From Acidisoma sp965199065 (GTDB lineage: Bacteria > Pseudomonadota > Alphaproteobacteria > Acetobacterales > Acetobacteraceae), in assembly GCF_965199065.1 (NCBI RefSeq), contig NZ_CBDAQN010000001.1:310001-374000 (forward strand): DNA of 64,000 bases. The letters run 5' to 3'. Position 1 is the first letter of the stretch, and every line of letters begins with the position of its first letter. The notes beneath the pieces are model-generated. The model was given only the letters and a program-made list of their open reading frames with translations, was not told the origin of the DNA and searched no databases. Shown piece after piece: positions 7,828 through 18,365 of this stretch. The position numbers were made by a program, and so were the translations under genes.

Positions 7828-9145
7828 TCGCGGGCACGCGCTTGAGCGCGCCGATGACCTGCTCGCCCGTGATCAAACGGGTGCATTCGAACTGCCGGTC
7901 CGTCCCCTTGTGCCGCGGGCAATACAGAAAATCCTTGTGGTCGAAGCGATGCCGTACATCGTTCCAGCAACTGTTGCAGGTGTGCCAGTTGATGACGCGG
8001 TAGGGCGTGTCGAATTCATTGTTCGGGTGGGTGAAGCCGCTCACCATCACCACCGGGCAGCCCGCTGCCCAGGCGAGCCAAGATAGCCCGCTGCTCAGCC
8101 CGACGAAAGCCGTGCAATGGCGCAGCCAGCGTGCGCGCTCCGTCAGCGGGCGGTCTCCGGTCTCGTCCTCCACCCCATGAGGAATGGCGTTCCACACGAT
8201 CCCCTGGCCGTTCACGGCCTTCTGGTCGATGCAGATCACCCGGAAGCCGCGCCCTTTCAGGAAAGCAATGACCTCCCGCCACCCGTGCGGGTTCGTCCAG
8301 TGCTTGCATTGGGTCGAGGCCTGGACCGCCACGCAGACGTAGGGCTCGTCGATCGGCCGGCTCTCATCCGGCAGGGTGATCCGCGGCACCTCCTCGGTGG
8401 GGTCGACGCCGAGGATATATCCCGCGGTACGGTGCAGCCCGACATGCCGGAAATCCGTCGGTTGCCACTCGAAGCTGGCATCGTCGAAGAACAGGCCGAG
8501 GCAGTACGTCGCGTAGGCGGCCTCGGAAAGCTTCTGCTCCACCACCTGCTCATGGGTAACGAGCCGTATATGCGGATAGGTGCCTTGCAGCAGAGGGATG
8601 ATGAGGCCCGACATCGCGCAGGTCACCCGCGCGCCATGGACGGCGGCGAAGCGGACGGCGTACGAGAACCACCCGATGGTGTCGCCCAGCGTGCCGACAG
8701 GGAAGTGGATCAGCACGTCGCGGCCGCGCACGTCATACTCGTGGCTGAATACGGGCGTGGCCTCGCCGCCCGCGTCGACATCCCAGACATCGATACCGAA
8801 ACGCACGAAAAAGCGTTTGGAGGAGCGGACGAACGCGCCCTTGTTGTCGCTCAGGAAGAGGATGTTGCCGGTGTCGAGATCGCGCAGGCGGACCCGCCAG
8901 CTACCCTCGGTGCGATTGGGCAGCACCACGCGAGCGCCGTGGTTGATGTCGAAGCGGATGCCGTCGGGCCCATGCTGCGTAGGGGTATCGGCAGGCGGCG
9001 GAAAGCTCGCCTTTGAAGGCCCTGCGGCCGCAGGCGGCTCAGCCGGGGTGACGACGGGGGCCGGCGTCGCCGGGGGCTCGGACACATCCAGCTCATCGGC
9101 CGGCATGGCTGTTCGCGCGTCTCCATCCATAGGCCTCGCCCTCAT
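7811..9145 (-). CDS. Autotransporter heptosyltransferase family protein (TibC/Aah-like)
   Basis: A 444-residue cytoplasmic glycosyltransferase resembling the bacterial autotransporter heptosyltransferases. Those enzymes O-glycosylate serines of strand-loop-strand repeat adhesins using ADP-heptose. After a Pro/Ala-rich leader (about 60 residues), the N-terminal part has the family SWRVRLRDLDTGNILFLSDN segment. The GT-B C-terminal half has GLSSGLSWLAWAAGCPVVMV. The metal-binding cysteines of TibC are mirrored by C390-x2-C393-x15-C409-x11-C421 (HTCNSCWND, FLYCPRHKGTDRQFECT). ATG 9145 is the first start; ATG 9130 is also possible. No autotransporter or heptose synthesis gene is in the window, so the acceptor is unknown. 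Confidence 0.8.
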   Translation of the reverse strand: MRARPMDGDARTAMPADELDVSEPPATPAPVVTPAEPPAAAGPSKASFPPPADTPTQHGPDGIRFDINHGARVVLPNRTEGSWRVRLRDLDTGNILFLSDNKGAFVRSSKRFFVRFGIDVWDVDAGGEATPVFSHEYDVRGRDVLIHFPVGTLGDTIGWFSYAVRFAAVHGARVTCAMSGLIIPLLQGTYPHIRLVTHEQVVEQKLSEAAYATYCLGLFFDDASFEWQPTDFRHVGLHRTAGYILGVDPTEEVPRITLPDESRPIDEPYVCVAVQASTQCKHWTNPHGWREVIAFLKGRGFRVICIDQKAVNGQGIVWNAIPHGVEDETGDRPLTERARWLRHCTAFVGLSSGLSWLAWAAGCPVVMVSGFTHPNNEFDTPYRVINWHTCNSCWNDVRHRFDHKDFLYCPRHKGTDRQFECTRLITGEQVIGALKRVPAIAAAA

Positions 9146-9208
9146 CCAAGATCGGCCTGTACCTTACCGCAACGATCGGCACCTACCAACGCATGATATT
9201 CCGGGCGT

Positions 9209-9985
9209 CTAAGTGAGCATTTTTATCCCGACGAGGATGAGAACCACGCTAAGCGCCGGTTTCAGCCAAACCTCCGACACATAGCGGGCGCCGTAGCTGC
9301 CGAGCAGAATGCCGGGGATCGAGCCGACCAGCAGCGATTCGAGCAGCTTGAAGTTTACGGCGCCCAGATACCAATGTCCGATCCCGGCGATGAGCGTGAG
9401 CGGCACCGCATGGGCGATGTCCGATCCGACGATCTTCACCACCGGCAGGCGCGGATAGAGGAACAGCAGCGCGATGGTGCCGAGGGCGCCCGCGCCTACC
9501 GACGAGATCGACACCACCACGCCGACCACGAAGCCGACGACCACGGTCAGCCAGACGGCCGTATGGAGGCCGAAGTCGGGGTTCCGCTGCACGGCGACGC
9601 GGATGACCCGGTCCTTGACGATCAGGGACACTGCGCTGAGCAGGAGCGCGATGCCCAGCACGAGCGAGATCAGCGAGGTGACGGCTTTGCTCGTGGTGCC
9701 GAAATGGGCGATGACGATGAGCGTGAGGATCGTCGCCGGAATGGACCCGAGCGCCATCCAGCCGACGATCCGCCAGTCGACGGTCTTGCCGGCGTTGTGG
9801 ATGGTCGTGCCGACGCTTTTGGTCACGGCGGCGAACAACAGGTCCGTGCCGACGGCCGTAGAGGGGTGAAAGCCGAAGACGAGCACCAGCAGCGGGGTCA
9901 TCAGCGAACCGCCGCCGACCCCGGTGACGCCGACCAGCAGACCCACCAGCAGGCCCGATACGACATAGGCGGGCGATAAGCCCAT
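9209..9985 (-). CDS. TauE/SafE family sulfite/sulfonate exporter-like permease
   Basis: A 258-residue membrane protein with two halves of three to four helices, as in the TauE/SafE (DUF81) family. The family glycine motif GVTGVGGGSLMTPLLVLVFG follows the first helix and a related SSVGAGALGTIALLFLYP opens the second half. Family members export sulfite, sulfoacetate or related anions; the substrate here cannot be read. I start at ATG 9985 because GGAG lies seven bases upstream. The frame is open to a TTG at 10036. It is divergent from the SDR gene. Confidence 0.85.
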   Translation of the reverse strand: MGLSPAYVVSGLLVGLLVGVTGVGGGSLMTPLLVLVFGFHPSTAVGTDLLFAAVTKSVGTTIHNAGKTVDWRIVGWMALGSIPATILTLIVIAHFGTTSKAVTSLISLVLGIALLLSAVSLIVKDRVIRVAVQRNPDFGLHTAVWLTVVVGFVVGVVVSISSVGAGALGTIALLFLYPRLPVVKIVGSDIAHAVPLTLIAGIGHWYLGAVNFKLLESLLVGSIPGILLGSYGARYVSEVWLKPALSVVLILVGIKMLT

Positions 9986-10194
9986 CAGACCACTCCATGA
10001 CAGCCTTGACCGGGCGACAGCCCGTTCAATACGCAAAACCTTCGTTTAACGTCAATAAACGCGCCTCGGATCGTAGAATCCACCTCGCGGGATCGTGACG
10101 GCTCATCCGTCCGTGATCGAGGGTGAGGCAGGCGCGTGCAGCGTTTGGCGCACCAAGTAGCGGCTGCATCCAACACTGACGGAGCCGAGCCGCA

Positions 10195-11070
10195 ATGAGC
10201 GCCACCACGTCCAAAGATCCAACCGCTCCCGCTTTGCCGGATGCGAGCCGTCTGCCGAATGCACCCTACCATGCGGTGCTCACCGGGCAGCCGGCTATCG
10301 TCACCGGCGCCAACTCCGGGATCGGGAAGGCGGTTGCCCTCGGCTTGGCCCGTGCCGGCGCGGATGTGGTGGTCAACTACGTCACGCACCCCGAGACGGC
10401 CGAAGAGGTGGCGCACGAGATCGAGGGCATGGGCCGCCGCGCCATCGCGTTGCAGGCGGATGTCAGCAAGGAAGATGATGTCGAGCGGATGTATGCTGCC
10501 GCGATAGCGGAGTTCGGCACGCTCCATATCTCGGTCAGCAATGCGGGCTTGCAGCGGGATTCGGCTCTCGACGAGATGACCCTGGACCAATGGAACACGG
10601 TGATCTCCATCAACCTGACCGGGCAGTTTCTTTGCGCCCGCTCGGCGACGCGGGAGTTCAAGAAGCGCGGCGTCGTGTCCGCCGTTTCTCAGGCCGCGGG
10701 CAAGATCATCTGCATGAGTTCGGTGCATCAGATCATTCCCTGGGCGGGCCATGCAAACTACGCCGCATCCAAAGGCGGCATCGACCTGCTGATGAGAAGC
10801 ATCGCGCAGGAACTGGCGCCGCACTTCATCCGGGTGAACAGCATCGCGCCCGGCGCGATCCGCACGCCCATCAACACGGCAGCTTGGAACACGGACAAAG
10901 CCTATTCCGATCTGATGACGCTCGTTCCCTACAAGCGCATCGGCGAGCCTGACGACATCGCGCAGGCGGCCGTATGGCTCGCTTCGGAGGCGTCCGATTA
11001 TGTCACCGGCGCGACGCTCTACGTCGACGGCGGCATGACGCTGTATCCGGGATTCGCCACCGGCGGCTGA
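10195..11070 (+). CDS. SDR family oxidoreductase (glucose 1-dehydrogenase-like)
   Basis: A 291-residue classical short-chain dehydrogenase/reductase. The dinucleotide motif TGANSGIG is at 37-44, NAG at 116-118, structural Asn140, and the catalytic Ser176-Tyr189-x3-Lys193. Residues 216-217 region reads SIAPGAIRTPIN, and the C-terminus has the YVDGGMTLYPGF typical of glucose 1-dehydrogenase-like members. NADP use is suggested by the basic/polar segment after the second strand but not proven. Substrate unknown. A CGTTTA/TAAACG inverted repeat lies at 10043-10061 in the gap shared with the TauE/SafE gene. It converges on gyrB. Confidence 0.88.
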   Translation: MSATTSKDPTAPALPDASRLPNAPYHAVLTGQPAIVTGANSGIGKAVALGLARAGADVVVNYVTHPETAEEVAHEIEGMGRRAIALQADVSKEDDVERMYAAAIAEFGTLHISVSNAGLQRDSALDEMTLDQWNTVISINLTGQFLCARSATREFKKRGVVSAVSQAAGKIICMSSVHQIIPWAGHANYAASKGGIDLLMRSIAQELAPHFIRVNSIAPGAIRTPINTAAWNTDKAYSDLMTLVPYKRIGEPDDIAQAAVWLASEASDYVTGATLYVDGGMTLYPGFATGG

Positions 11071-11177
11071 CCGCATCTCGGAGCGAGGAGCCGAGGCGCT
11101 CGCCGCCCACAGCGCGACCGGCGCGTCATGGCGGCTCTCGGCGCCGGGAACGCGCCGGGTGACAGGCGACGCTCCGG

Positions 11178-13646
<2,469 letters not shown>

Positions 13647-13695
13647 GCCGAAATTCACTCCAGGATGCGGGGATTGGCTCGCATCATAGCGATTC

Positions 13696-14877
13696 TCAGG
13701 GCGCAGGCCTAGTTAAACCAGGGTTTTGTTGCAGACCGGCGGCCATGCAAAGCATGAACTCGGCCCGACCGCGCAATAAACCAAACGGCGCCGCGTCGAC
13801 GCCCGTGAGAAATACCTGAGCGGGCACCCGAAGCAACGCCTCCAGCAGCGCCGTGCGGTGACCTTCATCCAGATGCACCAGAGGCTCGTCCAGCAGAAGC
13901 CAGGGTGCGAAGCCGCGCGCCTCGCCGATCACCATGGCATGTCCGAGCACGGTCCCGAGCAACAGCGCCTTCTGCTGCCCGGTGGAGGCGAGCGCCGCCG
14001 GCCGTCCGCTCGCGAGGTCAGCCAGCGCGAAATCGGCCCGGTGGGCGCCGAGCGAGGCCGAACCGGAAGCCGCATCGGCGGTGCGCGCCGCCGCCAGCGC
14101 CTCCCGCAGCCACTCCTCGACAGCCAGCGCCGGCGCATGGTCGAGCCGGTCGCCGATCGGGCAGAGCAGGGACAGCCGCGCCGCGGGGAACGGCGCCACG
14201 GCCCCCGCCGCCAACATGGCGTTGAGGCGCCCGACCAGCGCCCGCCGCCCCGCCGTCGCCGCCACCGCGTGCCGTGCCATGCCGTCCTCCAGCCCGGCGA
14301 TCCAGGCCGGATCGGCGCGGACCTCGGCCAGCAGGCGGTTACGCCGGCTCATGGCCGCGTCGTGCGCCGCCACCTCGCGCGCATGGGCCGGGTCCAGCGC
14401 CCAGACCAGCCGGTCGAGAAACCGCCGCCGCCCGCTCGGGCTTTCGCCGAACAGCCGGTCCATCTGCGGCGTGATCCACGAGATCGCGGTGTGCGTCGCC
14501 AGTTCCGCCTGGCTCGCCGGCGCGCCATCCAGCCGCACCACGCGGCGCTCGCTGACCTCAGGGCCACTCCCGGTGCCGATGACGAGCGGTTCCGCCAGAT
14601 CGGGCGTCCGCACCCGCGCGGCGACGGCCCAGCTCGTTCCGCCCTCCGGACGCAGGCGGGGAAACTCGGCGGCCCGCGCCTGTCGAAGGCCACGGCCTGG
14701 CCCGAGCAGCGAGATCGCCTCCAGCAGGTTCGTCTTGCCGCTGCCGTTGGGGCCCGAGATCACGGAGATCCGCGCCTCCGGCCGCCAGCTCAACGCCGCA
14801 TAGTTGCGGAAGTCGGTGAGGTCGAGGCGCGTGAGGCGAAACTGCGGTAAAGCTGACGGGCCGGGCGCCTCAGACAC
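13696..14877 (-). CDS. recF: RecF, DNA replication/repair ATPase
   Basis: RecF loads RecA at single-strand gaps with RecO and RecR. The 393-residue SMC-like ATPase has Walker A GPNGSGKT at 42-49, the ABC signature STGQQKALLLGTVLG and Walker B WLLLDEPLVHLDE. Its start overlaps the end of dnaN by eight bases (14870-14877), so translation is likely coupled. It sits between dnaN and gyrB in the standard order. Confidence 0.95.
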   Translation of the reverse strand: MSEAPGPSALPQFRLTRLDLTDFRNYAALSWRPEARISVISGPNGSGKTNLLEAISLLGPGRGLRQARAAEFPRLRPEGGTSWAVAARVRTPDLAEPLVIGTGSGPEVSERRVVRLDGAPASQAELATHTAISWITPQMDRLFGESPSGRRRFLDRLVWALDPAHAREVAAHDAAMSRRNRLLAEVRADPAWIAGLEDGMARHAVAATAGRRALVGRLNAMLAAGAVAPFPAARLSLLCPIGDRLDHAPALAVEEWLREALAAARTADAASGSASLGAHRADFALADLASGRPAALASTGQQKALLLGTVLGHAMVIGEARGFAPWLLLDEPLVHLDEGHRTALLEALLRVPAQVFLTGVDAAPFGLLRGRAEFMLCMAAGLQQNPGLTRPAP

Positions 14878-15997
14878 GCATCGGCATCAGCACGTAGAGC
14901 GCGCTCGTGTCGCCCGCGTCCCGCACCACCGTGGGCGCCGAACCGTCCGAGAACAGGAACTCGACCTCGCCGCCGATCTGGTCCGTGATGTCGTTGAGGT
15001 AGCGCGCCTGAAACCCGATCTCGAGCGGCGTCGAGCTGTAGGTGACGCGGCCCTCGTCCAGCTCCTCGGTGGCCGAGCCCTGTTCGGGACTTGCCGCCGA
15101 CAGCGTCAGCAGGTCGCGATCTAGCGCCATCTTCACGGGGCGGGACCGCTCGGTCGAAATCGCGGAGACCCGGGCCACCGCCTCGGCGAAGTCCTTCTTG
15201 CCGACGCGCAGGATTTTGTCGTTGTCGCGAGGGATGACGCGCTCGTATTCCGGGAAGGTGCCGTCGATGAGTTTGCTGGTCAGCCGCACGTTGCCGAGCG
15301 TGAACTGGATGCGCGTGTCGGAAAGCGCGATCTCGATATCGTCCTGGCTCTCGTCGAGCAGCTTGCGCGCTTCGGCCACCGTCTTGCGCGGGATGATGAC
15401 GCCCGGGATGTCGGCGGCACCCTCCGGCAGCGGCGCCTCGACGCGGGCCAGCCGATGCCCGTCGGTCGCCACCGCCCGCAGCACGCGCACCCCATCCGCG
15501 CCCATCGCGGTGTGGAGGTAGATGCCGTTGAGGTAGTAGCGCGTTTCCTCGGTGCTGATCGCGAAGCGCGTGCGGTCGATCATGCCGCGCAACAGCTGTG
15601 CTCCGAGCTTGAAGGAGAAGGGCAGGGTGCCCGCCGTCATCGAGGGGAAGTCGTCGACCGGCAGCACCATCAGGCTGGTGGTGTAGCGGCCTGCGCGCAA
15701 CCCGAGCGGCGCGTCTCCGCCGGGATGGTTGAGTTCGACCTCGGCCCCCTCGGGCAGCTTCCGCACGATCTCGTAGAGCGTCGCGGCGGGCGCCGTGGCG
15801 GCGCCTGCCTGCGCCGTCGTGGCGGCCACCTGCTCGACGATGGCGATCTCCATGTCCGTGGCCGTCAGCGTCAGCGCGTCATCCTTCACGCTCATCATCA
15901 GATTGGCGAGGATGGGGATCGTGTTGCGCTTCTCGACCACGCTCTGCACATGGGCGAGAGCCTTCAGCAGAACCGCGCGCTCGGCCTTGAACTTCAT
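14870..15997 (-). CDS. dnaN: DNA polymerase III beta sliding clamp
   Basis: DnaN forms the dimeric ring that tethers DNA polymerase to its template. The 375-residue protein begins MKFKAERAVLLKALAHVQSVVEKRNTIPILAN, the standard N-terminus, and ends with YVLMPMRV, the family C-terminus that forms part of the partner-binding pocket. Length fits three clamp domains of about 120 residues. It lies 103 bases after dnaA and overlaps recF by eight bases. Confidence 0.97.
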   Translation of the reverse strand: MKFKAERAVLLKALAHVQSVVEKRNTIPILANLMMSVKDDALTLTATDMEIAIVEQVAATTAQAGAATAPAATLYEIVRKLPEGAEVELNHPGGDAPLGLRAGRYTTSLMVLPVDDFPSMTAGTLPFSFKLGAQLLRGMIDRTRFAISTEETRYYLNGIYLHTAMGADGVRVLRAVATDGHRLARVEAPLPEGAADIPGVIIPRKTVAEARKLLDESQDDIEIALSDTRIQFTLGNVRLTSKLIDGTFPEYERVIPRDNDKILRVGKKDFAEAVARVSAISTERSRPVKMALDRDLLTLSAASPEQGSATEELDEGRVTYSSTPLEIGFQARYLNDITDQIGGEVEFLFSDGSAPTVVRDAGDTSALYVLMPMRV

Positions 15998-16100
15998 GGT
16001 CTAACCCCGGATAGCCTGAAAGGGCGCGCACCTTAGCAGCAAGAGCTGTGCGGACAAGCGGCGGACGTGCAGCCCGTCAGGCAAGCGTCTCTTTTTGTCT

Positions 16101-17552
16101 TCAGGACTCGAGCATGCGCCGCAGCAGCTCCACATCCTCGGAGAAGGCGGCGTCGCTTTCCATCAGGCTGCCGACGCGGGAGACGGCGTGCATGACCGTT
16201 GTGTGATCCCGGTTGCCGAACTTGCGGCCGATCTCCGGGAGGCTGCGGCTGGTCAACTGCTTGGCGAGAAACATCGCCACCTGCCGCGGACGCGCGACGT
16301 TGCGGGCACGCCGCGCCGAGGACATGTCGGTCAGCCGGATGTTGTAGTGCTCGGCGACCTTCCGCTGAATTTCCTCGATCGTCACCCGGCGGTCGTGGGC
16401 GCGGAGGATGTCGTGCAGCACCTCCTGCGTCGTCTCGAGGGTGATCGGGCGCTGGAAGAGGGCTGAATGCGCAACCAGCCGGTTGAGCGCACCCTCCAGT
16501 TCGCGGATGTTGCTGGTGATTTTGTGGGCGAGAAATTCCAGCACCCGTGGCGGGACGGAGACGCTGGCCTTCGCGGCCTTGGCCTCGAGGATGGAGATGC
16601 GAAGCTCGAAGGTTGTCGCATGCAGATCGGCGACCATGCCACAGCCGAGCCGGGTCCGCAGCCGGTCCTCCAGGCCCGAGAGATCGGACGGCGACTTGTC
16701 GGCCGAGACCACGATCTGCTTGCCGGCATCGACCAGCGCGTTGAAGGTGTGGAAGAACTCTTCCTGAGTATTATCCTTGCCGATAAGAAACTGTAAATCA
16801 TCGATCATAAGGACATCGACGCTGCGAAGATTGTCTTTGAACTCGATGGTCGATTGATTGCGAATGGCGGCGATAAACTTGTACATGAACTTTTCGGCGG
16901 ACATGTATGTCACCGAGACCGGGGGCGCCGCCCGCCGGGCGCCCTGCAGCTTCCAGGCGATGGCATGCATCAGATGCGTCTTGCCGAGGCCGACGCCGCC
17001 ATACAGGAACAGCGGGTTGAAGCCGGGAGAAAACGGCTTATCCGCAACACGGCCGGCGCAAGCAAATGCGAACTCGTTCGGCTTCCCCACGACAAACGTT
17101 TCGAAAGTAAAGCGCTGATCGAGACCGGAGCTGTCGCCGCGTCCATCCAGCCCATCATCGGCGATGGCAACCGCCGGCTCGGTTGCGTCGGCTACCGGGA
17201 CTGCTGCGGGCGTTGTGGAGACAGGCGTCGTCAGCCCTTCGGGTCCACGGCCGACCCGAATGTCCACGCGCCGGACCCGGCAGTTCTCAGCCTGCCACAA
17301 AGCGCTGATGCGGTCGCCGTAATGACTCCTCACCCAATCGCGCAGAAAGCGCGTCGGCAACAGGACCGTCACCTCGTCGCCATCGGTGCCGCCGAGGCTC
17401 ATCTGCCGCAGCCAGGTCCGATACTCCACTTCGCCGACTTCGCTCTGCAACCGGGTCCGCACGCGGCCCCATTCGGCTGACAGTTCGGCCGGCGTGGTGG
17501 TCTCGGATCCTTCCACCTTAACGTCGGATGCGGCTTTCAACTGTAGCTCCAT
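16101..17552 (-). CDS. dnaA: DnaA, chromosomal replication initiator
   Basis: DnaA binds 9-bp boxes at the origin and melts DNA to start replication; it is also a transcription factor. The protein has domain I (WGRVRTRLQSEVGEVEYRTWLRQM), a loose linker, the AAA+ domain with Walker A GGVGLGKTH and Walker B VDVLMIDDLQFL, and the domain IV box-binding signature RDHTTVMHAVSRV. I take ATG 17552 (MELQLKAASDV, 483 residues). The frame is open to a TTG at 17567; neither start has a strong ribosome site. The long upstream region (17553-17938) separates it from rpsT. Confidence 0.95.
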   Translation of the reverse strand: MELQLKAASDVKVEGSETTTPAELSAEWGRVRTRLQSEVGEVEYRTWLRQMSLGGTDGDEVTVLLPTRFLRDWVRSHYGDRISALWQAENCRVRRVDIRVGRGPEGLTTPVSTTPAAVPVADATEPAVAIADDGLDGRGDSSGLDQRFTFETFVVGKPNEFAFACAGRVADKPFSPGFNPLFLYGGVGLGKTHLMHAIAWKLQGARRAAPPVSVTYMSAEKFMYKFIAAIRNQSTIEFKDNLRSVDVLMIDDLQFLIGKDNTQEEFFHTFNALVDAGKQIVVSADKSPSDLSGLEDRLRTRLGCGMVADLHATTFELRISILEAKAAKASVSVPPRVLEFLAHKITSNIRELEGALNRLVAHSALFQRPITLETTQEVLHDILRAHDRRVTIEEIQRKVAEHYNIRLTDMSSARRARNVARPRQVAMFLAKQLTSRSLPEIGRKFGNRDHTTVMHAVSRVGSLMESDAAFSEDVELLRRMLES

Positions 17553-17938
17553 GACGTGCCAAACCAACTGCCGTCGCAGAGCTCAGCTTCAAAGAAGCGG
17601 GACTACGACACGGAATTTCAGAAACGAGGGTCGCTTGTGCGCCCCCGGCCGAACTTCATTAACGTAAGCTAGGTCACAGCGGGGGGGTTAGGCAACCAGA
17701 ATCAAGTGGAGCCATAATAAAAGGACTCCAGTTTGAAAGTCTCTGAAAGTATTTGAAGAGTGTCAAACTCAGCGACGAAATCGTCGCTCACAGTTGGACA
17801 ATAATCAGGTTCGGCTGCTAAGTCGACAGACCGCCGTGACTTCTGAACTACGTCACCGTCTAGATAGCACGACGGTGACTATATGCCAAACGCCGGGACG
17901 CCCAACAGCAAGGAAAATCCCGGACTCAGCGCCGCAAA
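17553..17938 (-). promoter_or_regulatory. dnaA upstream region with GANTC sites and inverted repeats
   Basis: This non-coding stretch of nearly 390 bases between rpsT and dnaA has three GANTC sites, the CcrM target: 17699-17703, 17724-17728 and 17923-17927. On the minus strand a TATTAT at 17719-17714 could be a -10 for dnaA, with one GANTC just upstream of it and one just downstream. There is a palindrome AGCGACGA-AA-TCGTCGCT at 17771-17788 and an inverted repeat GTCACCGTC/GACGGTGAC at 17852-17879. A CCGGGA/TCCCGG pair at 17893-17923 could end rpsT. I found no consensus DnaA box here, so I do not call an origin. The promoter is inference. Confidence 0.45.
17852..17879. repeat. 9-bp inverted repeat between rpsT and dnaA
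   Basis: GTCACCGTC at 17852-17860 and its exact reverse complement GACGGTGAC at 17871-17879 flank a 10-base spacer. It is 60 bases past the rpsT stop. No T tract follows on the minus strand, so it is not a standard terminator; an operator or an RNA-processing hairpin in the rpsT-dnaA transcript are both possible. Confidence 0.5.
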
Positions 17939-18205
17939 TTAAACAGCGATCGCCTTGATGCGGCTCGACATACGCGAAATCTTGCGCGAGATCGTGTTCT
18001 GGTGCGCGACGCCCTTGTTGGCTGCTCGCTGAAGCAGAGGCTGCGCTGCCCGCAATGCAGCCTGAGCCACATCCTTGTCGCCCGAAGCGATCGCAGTCTC
18101 GACCGATTTGATCACATGGCGCATCCGCGTCCGGCGAGCCACATTACGAGCGGTGCGCTTTGCGGTCTGGCGTATGCGCTTGCGGGCAGAGTCGGTATTG
18201 GCCAT
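17939..18205 (-). CDS. rpsT: 30S ribosomal protein S20
   Basis: S20 is a small basic helix-bundle protein bound to 16S rRNA. The 88-residue protein reads MANTDSARKRIRQTAKRT at the start and has the conserved GVAHQNTISRKISRM near the end, both standard for S20. Its position just upstream of dnaA on the same strand is conserved in many alphaproteobacteria. A good sigma70-type promoter lies about 60 bases upstream. Confidence 0.97.
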   Translation of the reverse strand: MANTDSARKRIRQTAKRTARNVARRTRMRHVIKSVETAIASGDKDVAQAALRAAQPLLQRAANKGVAHQNTISRKISRMSSRIKAIAV

Positions 18206-18267
18206 GGTCGAACGACATCCAAAAACTGAAATTAGAGCGAGGTAAGAGGCGCTCCCGTGAGGGGGTC

Positions 18268-18296
18268 TGTCTAGATATCGGCTGCAGGTGAGTCAA
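18268..18296 (-). promoter_or_regulatory. Sigma70-type promoter of rpsT
   Basis: On the minus strand, TTGACT (18296-18291) and TAGACA (18273-18268) are separated by exactly 17 bases. This predicts a start near 18261 and a leader of about 55 bases before the rpsT ATG. It is one of the best promoter matches in the window; activity is inferred. Confidence 0.6.
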
Positions 18297-18365
18297 GCGC
18301 GGTGAGGCGGTGCAAGAGCGTCCCAGCCTTGCGTTCATCTCGTAAAAATCCGCGGAAGTGCTCGC

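Noticed and set aside
17553..17938. Replication origin at dnaA
   Set aside because: No consensus DnaA boxes or AT-rich unwinding array could be found; alphaproteobacterial origins are often away from dnaA. Cumulative GC skew over the whole genome would decide.
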